Shown here: positions 13,655 to 22,134 of the stretch, one piece after another | Layout: every line of letters starts with the position of its first letter | Numbering within the stretch: the stretch's first letter is position 1 | Source: an uncultured Methanobrevibacter sp. | GTDB taxonomy: Archaea; Methanobacteriota; Methanobacteria; Methanobacteriales; Methanobacteriaceae | Length of the DNA: 45,961 nucleotides | NCBI RefSeq assembly: GCF_947169325.1 | Contig: NZ_CAMVPN010000009.1 | Span: forward strand, 1-45,961 | Direction of reading: 5' to 3' | The notes under the pieces: generated by a model | Seen by the model: the letters and a program-made list of their open reading frames with translations, nothing else | Database searches by the model: none | What the model was told of the DNA's origin: nothing | Program-made: the position numbers and the translations under genes

Positions 13655-15121
13655 ATGTATGAAGAATCTGTAGGTATTGTTGAGACAAAATATTTTGATA
13701 TTGAAGAGCCTGTCGAATTGGACAGCGGCCAGAGTCTGGATAACGTCACTGTTGCTTATGAAACTTATGGCGAGCTTAACAAGGAAAAGTCCAATGCCAT
13801 TCTAATCTGCCATGCATTGACAGGCGATGCTCATGCCGCCGGCTGGCACGAAGGAGACAAGAAACCTGGATGGTGGGAAATAGTAATAGGTCCCGGAAAG
13901 GCAATTGACAGCGAAAAGTACTTCATCATATGTTCAAACGTATTGGGAGGATGCAAAGGAACCACAGGTCCTGCTTCAATCAATCCAAAAACCGGAAAGC
14001 AGTACGGTCTTGAATTTCCAGTAATCACAATCAGGGACATGGTTAAAGTCCAGAAGAAACTTGTTGATTCATTCGGAATAAATCAGCTTGCAGCCATCAT
14101 CGGAGGATCAATGGGCGGAATGCAGGTTCTCCAGTGGATGATAACCTATCCGAAAATGATGAAAAAGGCAATCTCAATTGCAACATCCGCAATGTCCTAT
14201 CCTCAGCAGATTGCATTCAATGCAGTAGGCCGTCAGGCAATCTTTTCAGATCCCAACTGGAACAACGGAAACTACTATGAAACAGGCAAAAAGCCTGAAA
14301 ACGGATTGTCATTGGCCCGTATGATAGCCCACATTACCTATCTGAGTGATGAATCCATGGACATAAAATTCGGACGTGGACTTCAGGACAAGGATGAAAT
14401 AAGCTACGACTTTACAATCGATTTCCAGGTTGAAAGCTACTTGAGACACCAGGGAAAGACATTCGTAAAGCGTTTTGACGCTAACAGTTACTTATACATC
14501 ACAAAGGCGGTTGACCTGTTCGACCTTACTGTAAACAACTCCTTAAGTGACGGATTCAAGGATGTCGAAGCAAAAGTTGAAATAATTGCAGTTGATTCAG
14601 ATTGGCTGTATCCGACAGAACAGAACAAGGAGATTTTAACAGCGCTCAACGCCAATGATGTTGAAGTGACATATTCAGAAATCAAGTCCAATTATGGTCA
14701 TGACGCATTTCTGCTTGAAAAGGGACAGTTAAACTTCATCTTTTCAAAATTCCTCTCAGACAACATCGTTGAAGACATAATGATGGAAGAAATTGCAACA
14801 ATCAAGGATGATGCTGACGTTAAGGATGCTGCAAAACTGATGTTGGACAAGCATGTGACTCATATTCCTGTTGTAACCGATGATTATAAACTCATTGGTA
14901 TTGTCACAAGCTGGGATTTGTCCAAATCAATTGCAACCAACTCAAATCACCTGAAGGACATCATGACAACAACAGTCAAGTACTGTCATGCTCATGAAAG
15001 CATTGAGGACATTGCAAGGAAAATGCGTGACTTTGACATTTCCTGTCTTCCTGTCGTTGACGAGGACATGAAAGTGCTTGGTCTTATCACAACTGACCAA
15101 ATCAGTAATTTGCTCAGCTAA
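13655..15121 (+). CDS. metX: Homoserine O-acetyltransferase with C-terminal CBS pair
   Basis: A 488-residue alpha/beta hydrolase of the MetX family that transfers an acyl group from acyl-CoA to homoserine, the first step toward methionine. The nucleophile is Ser152 in [10 protein letters not shown]; the triad is completed by the Asp of DSDWLYP (316) and His349 in NYGHDAF. Residues ~375-488 hold two CBS domains ([20 protein letters not shown] and [20 protein letters not shown]), which probably bind an adenosyl ligand and regulate the enzyme; such fusions occur in methanogens. Whether the donor is acetyl- or succinyl-CoA cannot be told by eye. It abuts rnc with no gap. Confidence 0.93.
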   Translation: MYEESVGIVETKYFDIEEPVELDSGQSLDNVTVAYETYGELNKEKSNAILICHALTGDAHAAGWHEGDKKPGWWEIVIGPGKAIDSEKYFIICSNVLGGCKGTTGPASINPKTGKQYGLEFPVITIRDMVKVQKKLVDSFGINQLAAIIGGSMGGMQVLQWMITYPKMMKKAISIATSAMSYPQQIAFNAVGRQAIFSDPNWNNGNYYETGKKPENGLSLARMIAHITYLSDESMDIKFGRGLQDKDEISYDFTIDFQVESYLRHQGKTFVKRFDANSYLYITKAVDLFDLTVNNSLSDGFKDVEAKVEIIAVDSDWLYPTEQNKEILTALNANDVEVTYSEIKSNYGHDAFLLEKGQLNFIFSKFLSDNIVEDIMMEEIATIKDDADVKDAAKLMLDKHVTHIPVVTDDYKLIGIVTSWDLSKSIATNSNHLKDIMTTTVKYCHAHESIEDIARKMRDFDISCLPVVDEDMKVLGLITTDQISNLLS

Positions 15122-15150
15122 ATTACTTTTCTTTTTTTTTTATTATAATT
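15122..15150 (+). terminator. T-rich tract after metX
   Basis: CTTTTCTTTTTTTTTTATTA directly follows the metX stop codon. It may end the rnc-metX transcript, although azlC begins only about 20 bp later. Confidence 0.35.
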
Positions 15151-15167
15151 TTTTTGGAGTCGTTACT

Positions 15168-15860
15168 ATTTCTAGAAAAGCAAAGTTCATTGATGGTGCT
15201 AAAAAGGGTATTCCAATCACATTCGGCTATGTTCCTATGGGAATTGGCTATGCGGCAATAGCCCTAAAGGCAGGATTCACTCCTATTCAGACAATATCAA
15301 TGTCTTTTCTGGTATATGCCGGCGCTGGACAGATCATTGCTGCATCGATGGCTCTTTCAGGTGCAACAGCAATAGCAATCATATTGACAAACTTCGTCGT
15401 CAATCTGAGATATTTCGTGATGTCAACCTGCGTCTTAAACCAGGTCGAGGAATCAAACACTCCATTGAACATCATGGCAGCGCATGTCACTGTTGACGAA
15501 TCCTTTGCAATGTTCTCGCTTTCAGATGACTCTTCAATATGGATATATCTTGGAATAGCAATAACCGCATGGCTGAGCTGGTGTCTGGGGGCGGCAATTG
15601 GTGTTGTTCTGCTTGACATTCTTCCGGTAATCGTTACAAACAGTTTCAACATTTCCCTGTATGCTCTCTTTGTTGCCATTTTGGTTCCGTCCGTTAAGGA
15701 ATCAAAGCAGATTGCACTTTTGGTTTTGATAACTGCCGTTTTAAATATCGTGCTGTCCCAAGTATTGGGAAACTGGGCTCTGATTGCATCGACCCTTATA
15801 GGAGCGGTAATAGGAATGAACATAGTCGATGATGAATATCTTCTTTCAGGTGATGCCTGA
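15168..15860 (+). CDS. azlC: AzlC family branched-chain amino acid exporter subunit
   Basis: A membrane protein of about 230 residues with AzlC features: GIPITFGYVPMGIGYAAI, then FLVYAGAGQIIAAS and NFVVNLRYFVMST. With AzlD it exports branched-chain amino acids. The start is odd. After the metX stop this frame has no ATG, GTG or TTG before the conserved region. GGAG lies at 15156-15159 and the best-placed codon is ATT at 15168, giving ISRKAKFIDGAKKGIP and the usual family length. The TTG at 15078 lies inside metX and would add 30 unrelated residues. It overlaps azlD by one base (TGATG). Confidence 0.85.
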   Translation: MSRKAKFIDGAKKGIPITFGYVPMGIGYAAIALKAGFTPIQTISMSFLVYAGAGQIIAASMALSGATAIAIILTNFVVNLRYFVMSTCVLNQVEESNTPLNIMAAHVTVDESFAMFSLSDDSSIWIYLGIAITAWLSWCLGAAIGVVLLDILPVIVTNSFNISLYALFVAILVPSVKESKQIALLVLITAVLNIVLSQVLGNWALIASTLIGAVIGMNIVDDEYLLSGDA

Positions 15861-16174
15861 TGGATTACATTAGCTTGGCAATTCTAGGATGTGCAGTCGT
15901 GACATTCATCCCAAGGCTGATTCCTGCACTGTTCATCGACAGGCTTAATTTCTCACCCAAATTTGAGAAGTTCCTTAATCTGATTCCGTACACTGCCCTT
16001 GCGGCCCTGATATGTCCTGGAGTTTTGACAGTTGACAGTCAGCTGTGGTATATCGGTTTAATAGGTGCGGTTGTTGCGGCAGGACTTGCATGGAAGAAAG
16101 CCCCATTGGGTGCCATTGTAATAATAACTGTAGTGGTATTGATTACAGTCTATTCTATTGTTCCTTTCTTTTAA
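15860..16174 (+). CDS. azlD: AzlD family branched-chain amino acid exporter subunit
   Basis: A 104-residue protein with three or four membrane helices and the AzlD pattern FIPRLIPALFIDRLNFSPKFEKFLNLIPYTALAAL at the N-terminus. It is the small partner of AzlC. Its ATG overlaps the azlC stop (TGATG), so translation is coupled. The T-rich DNA after the stop may end transcription. Confidence 0.88.
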   Translation: MDYISLAILGCAVVTFIPRLIPALFIDRLNFSPKFEKFLNLIPYTALAALICPGVLTVDSQLWYIGLIGAVVAAGLAWKKAPLGAIVIITVVVLITVYSIVPFF

Positions 16175-16721
16175 TTTTTTATTTTATAATATTTTTAATC
16201 AATATTGCATTTCTAACTTTATATTTCTTTTAAATTCTTTTTTTAGTCGTTTTTAAAGATCAGAATATTATAAAATTAGTTTTTTAGTCCCAAGCAGATA
16301 TTTTTAGAGGAAAATGGGTTGCATATTATGGGTTCGTTAAACTTGATTTTTCTGCTTGGAACTGTTGATGCAACATCAAATGTGTTAATGTAATGTTACA
16401 TATGTTAAAGATGTATTCCCTAATATATAAATGTTTCGTTTTTTATTTTTTCATTAAATATTAATTTATATTCTATTATTTTCTAATAAAAGATTAATTT
16501 AACATTAAAAATATTATATTTTTATTTTACATTATTTTAAATAATATTAAAATAATATTAAATCTTTTTTATTGAATTAACTGATTATAATTAATTTTAT
16601 TCTAAACCGTTAAGTTTATATATTATGTCATATAACATTAACATAAGTAATTAGATTTTAACATAATTACTTGCAGTACTTAAATACTTTTTGCAAAAAT
16701 GAATTAATTTGTGGGAAAACT
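16175..16721. other. 547-bp AT-rich region upstream of the XRE operon
   Basis: No gene is convincing. A 9-bp inverted repeat (CCAAGCAGA at 16290-16298 and TCTGCTTGG at 16351-16359) encloses 52 bases. A near-palindrome ATGTAATGTTACAT follows at about 16389-16402. TTTATATA at 16614-16621 fits the TATA box of the operon starting at 16722. A 21-codon frame at 16328 lacks a ribosome-binding site and was not accepted. Confidence 0.55.
16645..16672. promoter_or_regulatory. Inverted repeat, likely operator of the XRE operon
   Basis: AAGTAATTA and TAATTACTT are perfect 9-bp arms separated by 10 bp. The repeat starts about 24 bp after a TATA-like TTTATATA, so it covers the expected transcription start, and it ends 50 bp before the XRE start codon. 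Autoregulation by the XRE protein is the natural inference. Confidence 0.55.
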
Positions 16722-16958
16722 ATGAGAACCATGATTAAATATTTAAGACAGGAGCTCAAAATGAGCCAAAAGGAACTGGGGGATAAAGTTGGCGTTACCA
16801 GGCAAACGATAAACGCGTTGGAAAACGGCCGGTACAATCCATCTTTATTTTTAGCTTATGAGATAACCCAGGTCTTTAATAAAATGTTATTCAAAGGAGA
16901 TCGAGAACAATATTTCGTCATGGAAGATATTTTCATTTTCGATGATGATTACTATTAG
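16722..16958 (+). CDS. XRE-family transcriptional regulator
   Basis: A 78-residue helix-turn-helix protein. MIKYLRQELKMSQKELGDKV and GVTRQTINALENGRYNPSL are the classic lambda-repressor-like fold of the small YozG-type regulators. The C-terminus is acidic and aromatic (IFIFDDDYY). The start is ATG 16722 or ATG 16731; an in-frame extension back to 16671 crosses the operator and is unlikely. It is the first gene of an operon with two DUF4013 proteins, a secreted protein and an ABC transporter. In bacteria such regulators often precede small membrane proteins and transporters. Confidence 0.85.
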   Translation: MRTMIKYLRQELKMSQKELGDKVGVTRQTINALENGRYNPSLFLAYEITQVFNKMLFKGDREQYFVMEDIFIFDDDYY

Positions 16959-16969
16959 GAGTTGAAAAA

Positions 16970-17701
16970 ATGATATTAGATATTTATAAGGACGCACTAG
17001 AATATTCAGCAAAGGACTGGAAAACACTAGTGATTTTAGGAGTAATTTGTTTATTTAGTTTCTTGTTGCTTCCGGTATTCTTGCTCACCGGATACAATTA
17101 CAGGGTCATCAACACAGCGGTTCACGGTGTAATCAACGGAAGAGACCCAATGCCTGGCTTTGACGATATAATCAGAATGTTCGTTGACGGTGTCAAAGTA
17201 GTAATAGTTCAGATAGCTTATATGCTTGTGCCTTTCATCGTATTCATAATCTTTGCAGTCATTGCAGGACAGCTTTCAGGAATCGCTTCATCAGCATTGA
17301 TGATTATCGGATGCATAATCACATTCGCCCTTATCGTTGTCGCATGCCTTATGGACCAAATGGGAATTTGTCATATGGCATACAATGACGGTGCATTCAC
17401 AAAGGCATTCGCAATAAGCGAAATAAAAGAGGTAATTGATGAAATCGGATGGTTCAACTGCATTGCAACCTATCTTGGATTGATCATAATAACAATAGTC
17501 ATAGCAACTGTTGTCACTGCAATCATCTACGGAATATTCACAGTATTCGGAATTTCAGGTGCCATATTGGGAGCTGATCCAAGTGGAATATTCGTTTTAG
17601 GAGTGTTAATCAATTCACTGGTTACAATGTTTATTGTCGGACCGTACCTGAGCATATTCAATGCAAGATCCATCGGATTATTGTACACAATGCAAATCTA
17701 A
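16970..17701 (+). CDS. DUF4013 membrane protein 1
   Basis: A 243-residue polytopic membrane protein of the DUF4013 family. The family-like segment GYNYRVINTAVHGVINGRDPMPGFDD, followed by MFVDGVKVVIVQIAYMLVP, appears after the first helix, and about five further hydrophobic segments follow. A Gly/Ile-rich C-terminal half is typical. Function is unknown. It lies 11 bp after the XRE gene and 11 bp before a second DUF4013 gene, with which it shares layout and probably forms a complex. Confidence 0.75.
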   Translation: MILDIYKDALEYSAKDWKTLVILGVICLFSFLLLPVFLLTGYNYRVINTAVHGVINGRDPMPGFDDIIRMFVDGVKVVIVQIAYMLVPFIVFIIFAVIAGQLSGIASSALMIIGCIITFALIVVACLMDQMGICHMAYNDGAFTKAFAISEIKEVIDEIGWFNCIATYLGLIIITIVIATVVTAIIYGIFTVFGISGAILGADPSGIFVLGVLINSLVTMFIVGPYLSIFNARSIGLLYTMQI

Positions 17702-17712
17702 GGTGATTGAAT

Positions 17713-18549
17713 ATGGCAAGCATAACCGATTGTGTCGTTGAAGGATTGAAATATCCTTTCAATGACATCAAGAAACTTTTAGGATGCGGAGTTCTCTTTG
17801 CTCTTATAAGCGCAATATCCGTATTCATGAGCATGAAGTCATTTGAGATTTTCAGAACCACTGTGCATCTGGTTGAAAATAGTACTCAAAGCTTATCACA
17901 AATGCCTTTTTCACAGCTGCCGACAGGTGACATTTACCTGGTGGTCGCTTTAGGAATAATCAGCTTTATAATATCTCTGTTCATATTGGGATACCAATAT
18001 GACATCGTGAAGTTTTCAATCGAGAAGAAAGCGGAGCTTCCTGGATTCAGCGACATATTGGGGATGTTTGTAAAAGGAATCAAATACTTCCTTGTGGTTG
18101 TAGCTTACAATATAATTCCCTCCATCGTATTAATCTGTGGAGTAGTATTGGTGGGTGATTCATCAGCATTGCTCATCATATCCATGATTGCAGCCGTACT
18201 ATTCATAATCGCATATTTCCTGTTGGTTATGGCATTGAACAACATGGTTGCACACGACAGTCTTAAAAAGGCATTTGACTTCAATGAGATAATCGCAAAC
18301 ATTTCCAATCTCGGATGGGGAAAATACATTGGAATTATCATCTTCACAATAATCGTATACATGATTATCATGGTTGCAGTAAGCTTCATATTGAGTCTCA
18401 TAACCGGAGTATTCATTGCAACAATCTCAAATCAGGCTTTGGCAGTATCATTTTTCGTTGCAATAATAGAAGGACTGTTCGTGGACTCTTACGGAGCAAT
18501 ATTCTACAACAGGGTTTGCGGATCAATATACATGGAATCAATCAAATAA
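17713..18549 (+). CDS. DUF4013 membrane protein 2
   Basis: A 278-residue paralogue of the preceding protein: GYQYDIVKFSIEKKAELPGFSDILGMFVKGIKYFLVVVAYNIIPS matches the DUF4013 core. It has an extra polar loop of about 50 residues after the first membrane helix, probably outside (VENSTQSLSQMPFSQLP). ATG 17713 follows AGGTGAT at the usual distance; the TTG at 17707 lies too close. Function unknown. Confidence 0.75.
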   Translation: MASITDCVVEGLKYPFNDIKKLLGCGVLFALISAISVFMSMKSFEIFRTTVHLVENSTQSLSQMPFSQLPTGDIYLVVALGIISFIISLFILGYQYDIVKFSIEKKAELPGFSDILGMFVKGIKYFLVVVAYNIIPSIVLICGVVLVGDSSALLIISMIAAVLFIIAYFLLVMALNNMVAHDSLKKAFDFNEIIANISNLGWGKYIGIIIFTIIVYMIIMVAVSFILSLITGVFIATISNQALAVSFFVAIIEGLFVDSYGAIFYNRVCGSIYMESIK

Positions 18550-18562
18550 TTCTGGTGATAAC

Positions 18563-19297
18563 GTGAAAGTGGATTCAAAAGTGTTAGGTGTTCTCTTGGC
18601 ATTGCTTGCAGTTTGTGCGACAATTGCAGCGACAGGTGCAGCAGATTTGGGAAGCAATTTCAAGGATGATGACTTTTCAGTGAAAATTCCAAAAGGGGAT
18701 AATTTCATTGAAATCGTGAAGGTTTCCACTGATGACATTGATATGACAATCTATGAAAATTCAGACCATGATGCAACTGATGTCAATTCCATAATCTGCT
18801 TTAAGGATTTAACCGCAGATAAAAAGGAAATGAAAGGATTCATTAATGATTTGGAGAAAAGCGCAAACAAGGTTGAAGAAACCGACAAGTATGTAGTGTT
18901 GAAGAATACTAAGCAGTCCGATGACTTTGACATTTCAAAAGGTTTTGACAGCATCTTTAACTTTTTTGGCAGTGCATTTTCGCCAGAAGGTTTGAACGTT
19001 TCTTCTGAAGGCAATTCAATTTCTCTTTCAAGTGAAGGTCTGAAGATTTCTGATGCTGGCGGTGAAAACGTGTCCATTACCTCTGAAGGCATATCAGTTT
19101 CCGGCGAATCATCTTCACAAGCATCATCAGGCAATGCAAGCGTAAACATTTCAAGTGATGTCAATTCAAACATCATGGATTGTGATTATTCACTTTATTT
19201 GAAAAATCAGGACAATGGTAATGTCATTGTCATATCTGGAAATGATTTGGAACTATTGAAATCAATGGCTGAATCAGTCAAGTTTAAAGAGAATTAA
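18563..19297 (+). CDS. Secreted protein with Ser-x-Glu-Gly repeats
   Basis: A 244-residue protein with a signal peptide (VLGVLLALLAVCATIAATGA) starting at GTG 18563, which is preceded by GGTGATAAC. The first domain (about 30-120) is a small alpha/beta unit; residues ~125-195 hold imperfect repeats of Ser-x-Glu-Gly with a spacing of about ten (SPEGLNVSSEGNSIS, LSSEGLKIS, ITSEGISVS) and Ser/Ala/Asn-rich DNA follows. The C-terminal part returns to a folded domain (ISGNDLELLKSMAESVKF). I do not recognise a family. Operon position suggests it works outside the cell with the DUF4013 proteins and ABC transporter. Confidence 0.7.
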   Translation: MKVDSKVLGVLLALLAVCATIAATGAADLGSNFKDDDFSVKIPKGDNFIEIVKVSTDDIDMTIYENSDHDATDVNSIICFKDLTADKKEMKGFINDLEKSANKVEETDKYVVLKNTKQSDDFDISKGFDSIFNFFGSAFSPEGLNVSSEGNSISLSSEGLKISDAGGENVSITSEGISVSGESSSQASSGNASVNISSDVNSNIMDCDYSLYLKNQDNGNVIVISGNDLELLKSMAESVKFKEN

Positions 19298-19346
19298 ATC
19301 TTAATTCTCATTCATTTTTTTTAATTTTTATAGGGGAGTTTTTATC

Positions 19347-20264
19347 ATGGCAGACTACGTCATCGAAACAAACAATTTGTCAAAAATATATTCTAAAAAC
19401 AAGGTTGTAAATTCAGTAAACATGCATGTCGAAAGGGGTAAGATCTATGGTCTTTTAGGCAAGAACGGAGCCGGAAAGACCACTACCATGTGCATGCTCT
19501 TAAATTTAACTTATCCAAGCAGCGGAGACATTTATCTTTTCGGTAAAAATCCCAAAGTAGATTCCGGTGAAAGTTACTCAAAGATAGGTTCAATCATCGA
19601 AACTCCAGGATTTTACGAGAATCTCACAGCTTATGAAAATTTAAAAATCATTGCAAAGATAAGAGGGGATTATGACCCGTATCACATCAATTCAGTTCTA
19701 AAGATGGTCAATTTGGAAGATGCAAAATCCAAAAAATACAGGGATTTCTCACTGGGTATGAAGCAGCGTCTGGGAATAGCCGCTGCAATAATGCACAGTC
19801 CCGAACTTCTGATACTTGATGAGCCGATAAACGGCCTTGACCCCTTCGGAATCAAGGAAATCCGGGCACTGCTTAAGAGGCTCGCCCATGAATTCGGAAT
19901 CACAATCCTGATTTCATCACATATCCTAAGCGAAATAGAAAACATCGCTGATGTAATAGGATTCATGGATAACGGCGTTCTGATTGAAGAAATCTCAAAG
20001 GATGATTTGTACAGCAGGTTGAACAAGTTTGTTGAGTTTGAAGTGGCCAATGTGGATTTGGCAGTTAACATTTTCAGGGAACTGGAACTTAAGGAAAATG
20101 AGGATTTCACAGTTTCCGGAAATACGATTTGCCTATATACTCATCTGGAATTAAGGGACAAATTCAATGAGCTGTTTGTTAAGGCAGGTATCGACGTGAG
20201 AAAGCTAAACCTCTGTGAAGAGAATCTTGAGGAATTCTTCACAAGATTCGTATCCAATAATTAG
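19347..20264 (+). CDS. ABC transporter ATP-binding protein, BcrA-like
   Basis: A 305-residue ATPase. The Walker A motif is GKNGAGKTT (38-46), the signature is FSLGMKQRLG (~134-143), and Walker B is LLILDEP (~154-160) with a switch His in ISSHIL. The phrase GSIIETPGFYENLTAYENL after Walker A is typical of the bacitracin/lantibiotic immunity type (BcrA, LanF). The ~80-residue C-terminal extension after the ATPase domain is also usual. It probably pumps or protects against a peptide or lipid substrate. Its permease follows after 8 bp. A T-rich 49-bp gap separates it from the secreted protein gene. Confidence 0.9.
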   Translation: MADYVIETNNLSKIYSKNKVVNSVNMHVERGKIYGLLGKNGAGKTTTMCMLLNLTYPSSGDIYLFGKNPKVDSGESYSKIGSIIETPGFYENLTAYENLKIIAKIRGDYDPYHINSVLKMVNLEDAKSKKYRDFSLGMKQRLGIAAAIMHSPELLILDEPINGLDPFGIKEIRALLKRLAHEFGITILISSHILSEIENIADVIGFMDNGVLIEEISKDDLYSRLNKFVEFEVANVDLAVNIFRELELKENEDFTVSGNTICLYTHLELRDKFNELFVKAGIDVRKLNLCEENLEEFFTRFVSNN

Positions 20265-20272
20265 GTGATAAA

Positions 20273-20998
20273 ATGTTGACTTTTATTGAAATTGAATTTT
20301 TAAAACTTAAAAGATCAAAAATATTTCTGTTAAGCCTGATGGGGGCTATTCTTCCACCTCTTTTGATGTTCATTGCAGTAACATCATTTGATGAGGGACA
20401 GACATTCGAGGCACTGTTCAGCAACGTGAACATGTATATGTCTGCCATGTTTGCGGTTCTCATCTTTGCAATAATCATATCATACTTGTTTGGACGTGAA
20501 TACAACGAACATACATTAAAGACAATGCTGACAATTCCAATATCAAGAGGAAAATTTCTAATGAGCAAATACGTCATGTTTCTTGTTTGGATTTTAATGT
20601 TGACAGTGGTTACAAGTGTATCAACACTCATATTCGGTTTTGCAGCAGGTCTTGAAGGATTTAGCGTGAATCTGTTCATTGACAGCTTTGCCCAACTTCT
20701 CTATGCAAATGTCCTGCTGTTTTTAACATTCTCTCCGTTTGTATTTCTCTCATTATTCATCACAAACATGGTTCCTGCAATGGTTGGGGGAGCTGCATTG
20801 AGCCTGGTGAATTTAATGGTTTATGGTCAGAACTGGGCGCCGTTCGTGCCTTGGGTATGTCCTTATCTGATTGCATCAGGTGAAATAGCGCAATACGCTA
20901 CAAGCATCAGTGTCAGTTATGGTGTTATTTTGGCCACTTTTGTCATTGGACTGGCCGTTTCATATATTTACTTTACAAAAAAAGATGTGGCGTTATAG
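20273..20998 (+). CDS. ABC-2 type permease, BcrB-like
   Basis: A 241-residue membrane protein with six hydrophobic segments. The start MLTFIEIEFLKLKRSKIFLL and the YLFGREYNEHTLKTMLTIPI motif after the second segment are typical of ABC-2 permeases of the lantibiotic-immunity class. It partners the ATPase upstream, from which it is separated by 8 bp, with GGTGATAAAATG giving a normal start. The operon ends with a strong stem-loop. Confidence 0.88.
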   Translation: MLTFIEIEFLKLKRSKIFLLSLMGAILPPLLMFIAVTSFDEGQTFEALFSNVNMYMSAMFAVLIFAIIISYLFGREYNEHTLKTMLTIPISRGKFLMSKYVMFLVWILMLTVVTSVSTLIFGFAAGLEGFSVNLFIDSFAQLLYANVLLFLTFSPFVFLSLFITNMVPAMVGGAALSLVNLMVYGQNWAPFVPWVCPYLIASGEIAQYATSISVSYGVILATFVIGLAVSYIYFTKKDVAL

Positions 20999-21003
20999 GT
21001 TTT

Positions 21004-21035
21004 AAGCACTGGACGGGGTTAGACATCCAGTGCTT
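21004..21035 (+). terminator. Strong stem-loop after the ABC operon
   Basis: AAGCACTGGA (21004-21013) and TCCAGTGCTT (21026-21035) form a perfect 10-bp stem with a 12-base GC-rich loop (CGGGGTTAGACA). A weak T-run (ATGTTTTG) follows. It lies 6 bp after the permease stop codon, between convergent genes. Confidence 0.6.
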
Positions 21036-21063
21036 CATGTTTTGTACTTATGTTTAGATTTGC

Positions 21064-21087
21064 CATGCCAGTTGTAGCGGTGGCATG
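21064..21087. terminator. Second stem-loop between convergent genes
   Basis: CATGCCA (21064-21070) and TGGCATG (21081-21087) form a perfect 7-bp stem with a 10-base loop, 37 bp before the 3' end of mtrH. It may end the mtrH transcript or form part of a structured RNA with the first stem-loop. Confidence 0.45.
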
Positions 21088-21123
21088 AACAACTCGAGGC
21101 TGAAAATGAAAAACTTTGATAAT

Positions 21124-22062
21124 CTATACCAACTTATTCATAGGGTGGAAATCGACAGGTTCGGTTCCCATAGGTTTTACAGCTTCACAAATGAACATGT
21201 CAGTTTGTGCTACTGCAGGGAATGCGATTTTAGCGTTTTCAATAGGTCCAAATAAAACGAAATCTCCACCACACATTACCTGAACGATATTTGCACCAAT
21301 ATCACAAACGGTAAATGCGGTTTTGTTTCCTGCTTTTTTATAATCCCTTAGCCAGTCCCATGCTGATGGAACGTTGTGGATACCTGATCCAACTGGATAT
21401 CCCCATTTTGCCTTTTCGGCAAAGGAGGTTCTTGCTGCAATACCTGCTCCTTGACCTAAAGGAGTTACTGCAGTGTCCATCATGAATTTTTCAATACCAC
21501 ATTCTTCGGCAACTTCAAGCAAACCTTTTTCGTATGCGCCGTCGTCTCCGTCTTCCCACATTGCCATTTTACCTTCAATGGTAGCGTTCATTGGATTGAA
21601 TCCAAGAATGATGGAAGCTGAGATGTCAGTTTCGGCAAGTGCATCGAGTTCTGATTTGTCTGCTGCCATGTTGATTGAGTTATAAATTGCTCTTTCTGTT
21701 AATCCGGTTTCATCCGCATATTGTGCACCGGCAACTCTTGCGTCCCCGGATGTTGAATCGATAAGGAATGGTGCATCGCAAATTTCTCCGATGTATTCGA
21801 TGTATTTCGGAAGAGCTTCAACGGTCTGTCCAAATACTTGCACAATGTATGGATTACCGGTCACATCTGAAATTGATGCCATATCATTGACCAGTTGTTC
21901 TGCTCGATCTTTATCGAAATCACCGGTCAATTCATCGTTAAGAATATTGTGTCCGCCGTAGAAAATGGTTCCTGCTAAAACGGTAGGATATTCTCCAGGC
22001 TGTCCACCCATTTTGACTCCTGCGAAGTCAAAAACTGTTTGTTCTTTATCAAATTTAAACAT
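21124..22062 (-). CDS. mtrH: Tetrahydromethanopterin S-methyltransferase subunit H
   Basis: A 312-residue protein closely resembling MtrH of Methanothermobacter: MFKFDKEQTVFDFAGVKMGG, then GTIFYGGHNI, APFLIDSTSGDARVAGAQYA, and the C-terminal WGYPVGSGIHNVPSAWDWL. MtrH passes the methyl group of methyl-tetrahydromethanopterin to the corrinoid of MtrA in the membrane complex that makes methyl-coenzyme M. Normally mtrH ends the mtrEDCBAFGH operon; here it stands alone, with a ribosome-binding site (GAGGT), its own promoter and putative operators. It may be a second copy or serve another corrinoid protein; the window cannot decide. Confidence 0.93.
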   Translation of the reverse strand: MFKFDKEQTVFDFAGVKMGGQPGEYPTVLAGTIFYGGHNILNDELTGDFDKDRAEQLVNDMASISDVTGNPYIVQVFGQTVEALPKYIEYIGEICDAPFLIDSTSGDARVAGAQYADETGLTERAIYNSINMAADKSELDALAETDISASIILGFNPMNATIEGKMAMWEDGDDGAYEKGLLEVAEECGIEKFMMDTAVTPLGQGAGIAARTSFAEKAKWGYPVGSGIHNVPSAWDWLRDYKKAGNKTAFTVCDIGANIVQVMCGGDFVLFGPIENAKIAFPAVAQTDMFICEAVKPMGTEPVDFHPMNKLV

Positions 22063-22082
22063 TTAAATTAACCTCTTTTTGT

Positions 22083-22134
22083 TTCGACCTAACTATATTC
22101 AAATTAACTTTATAAAAATTAAATTTAGGTCTAA
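22083..22134 (-). promoter_or_regulatory. mtrH promoter flanked by inverted operator-like sites
   Basis: TTCGACCTAA at 22083-22092 and TTAGGTCTAA at 22125-22134 (TTAGACCTAA on the other strand) are the same 10-mer with one mismatch in opposite orientation. They flank a minus-strand TATA-like TTTTTATAAAG at about 22110-22120. The ATG of mtrH is 20 bp beyond the nearer site. Binding of a dimeric or looping regulator is inferred. Confidence 0.5.

Noticed and set aside
15287-15823. 178-codon frame antisense to azlC
   Set aside because: AzlC motifs on the plus strand are unmistakable; the antisense frame is a shadow.
16325-16345. GGGTTCG-like sequence that could be a tRNA T-loop
   Set aside because: No matching T-stem, anticodon arm or acceptor stem around it.
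16328-16393. 21-codon frame with a hydrophobic start
   Set aside because: No ribosome-binding site, and it lies across an inverted repeat; too short to support.
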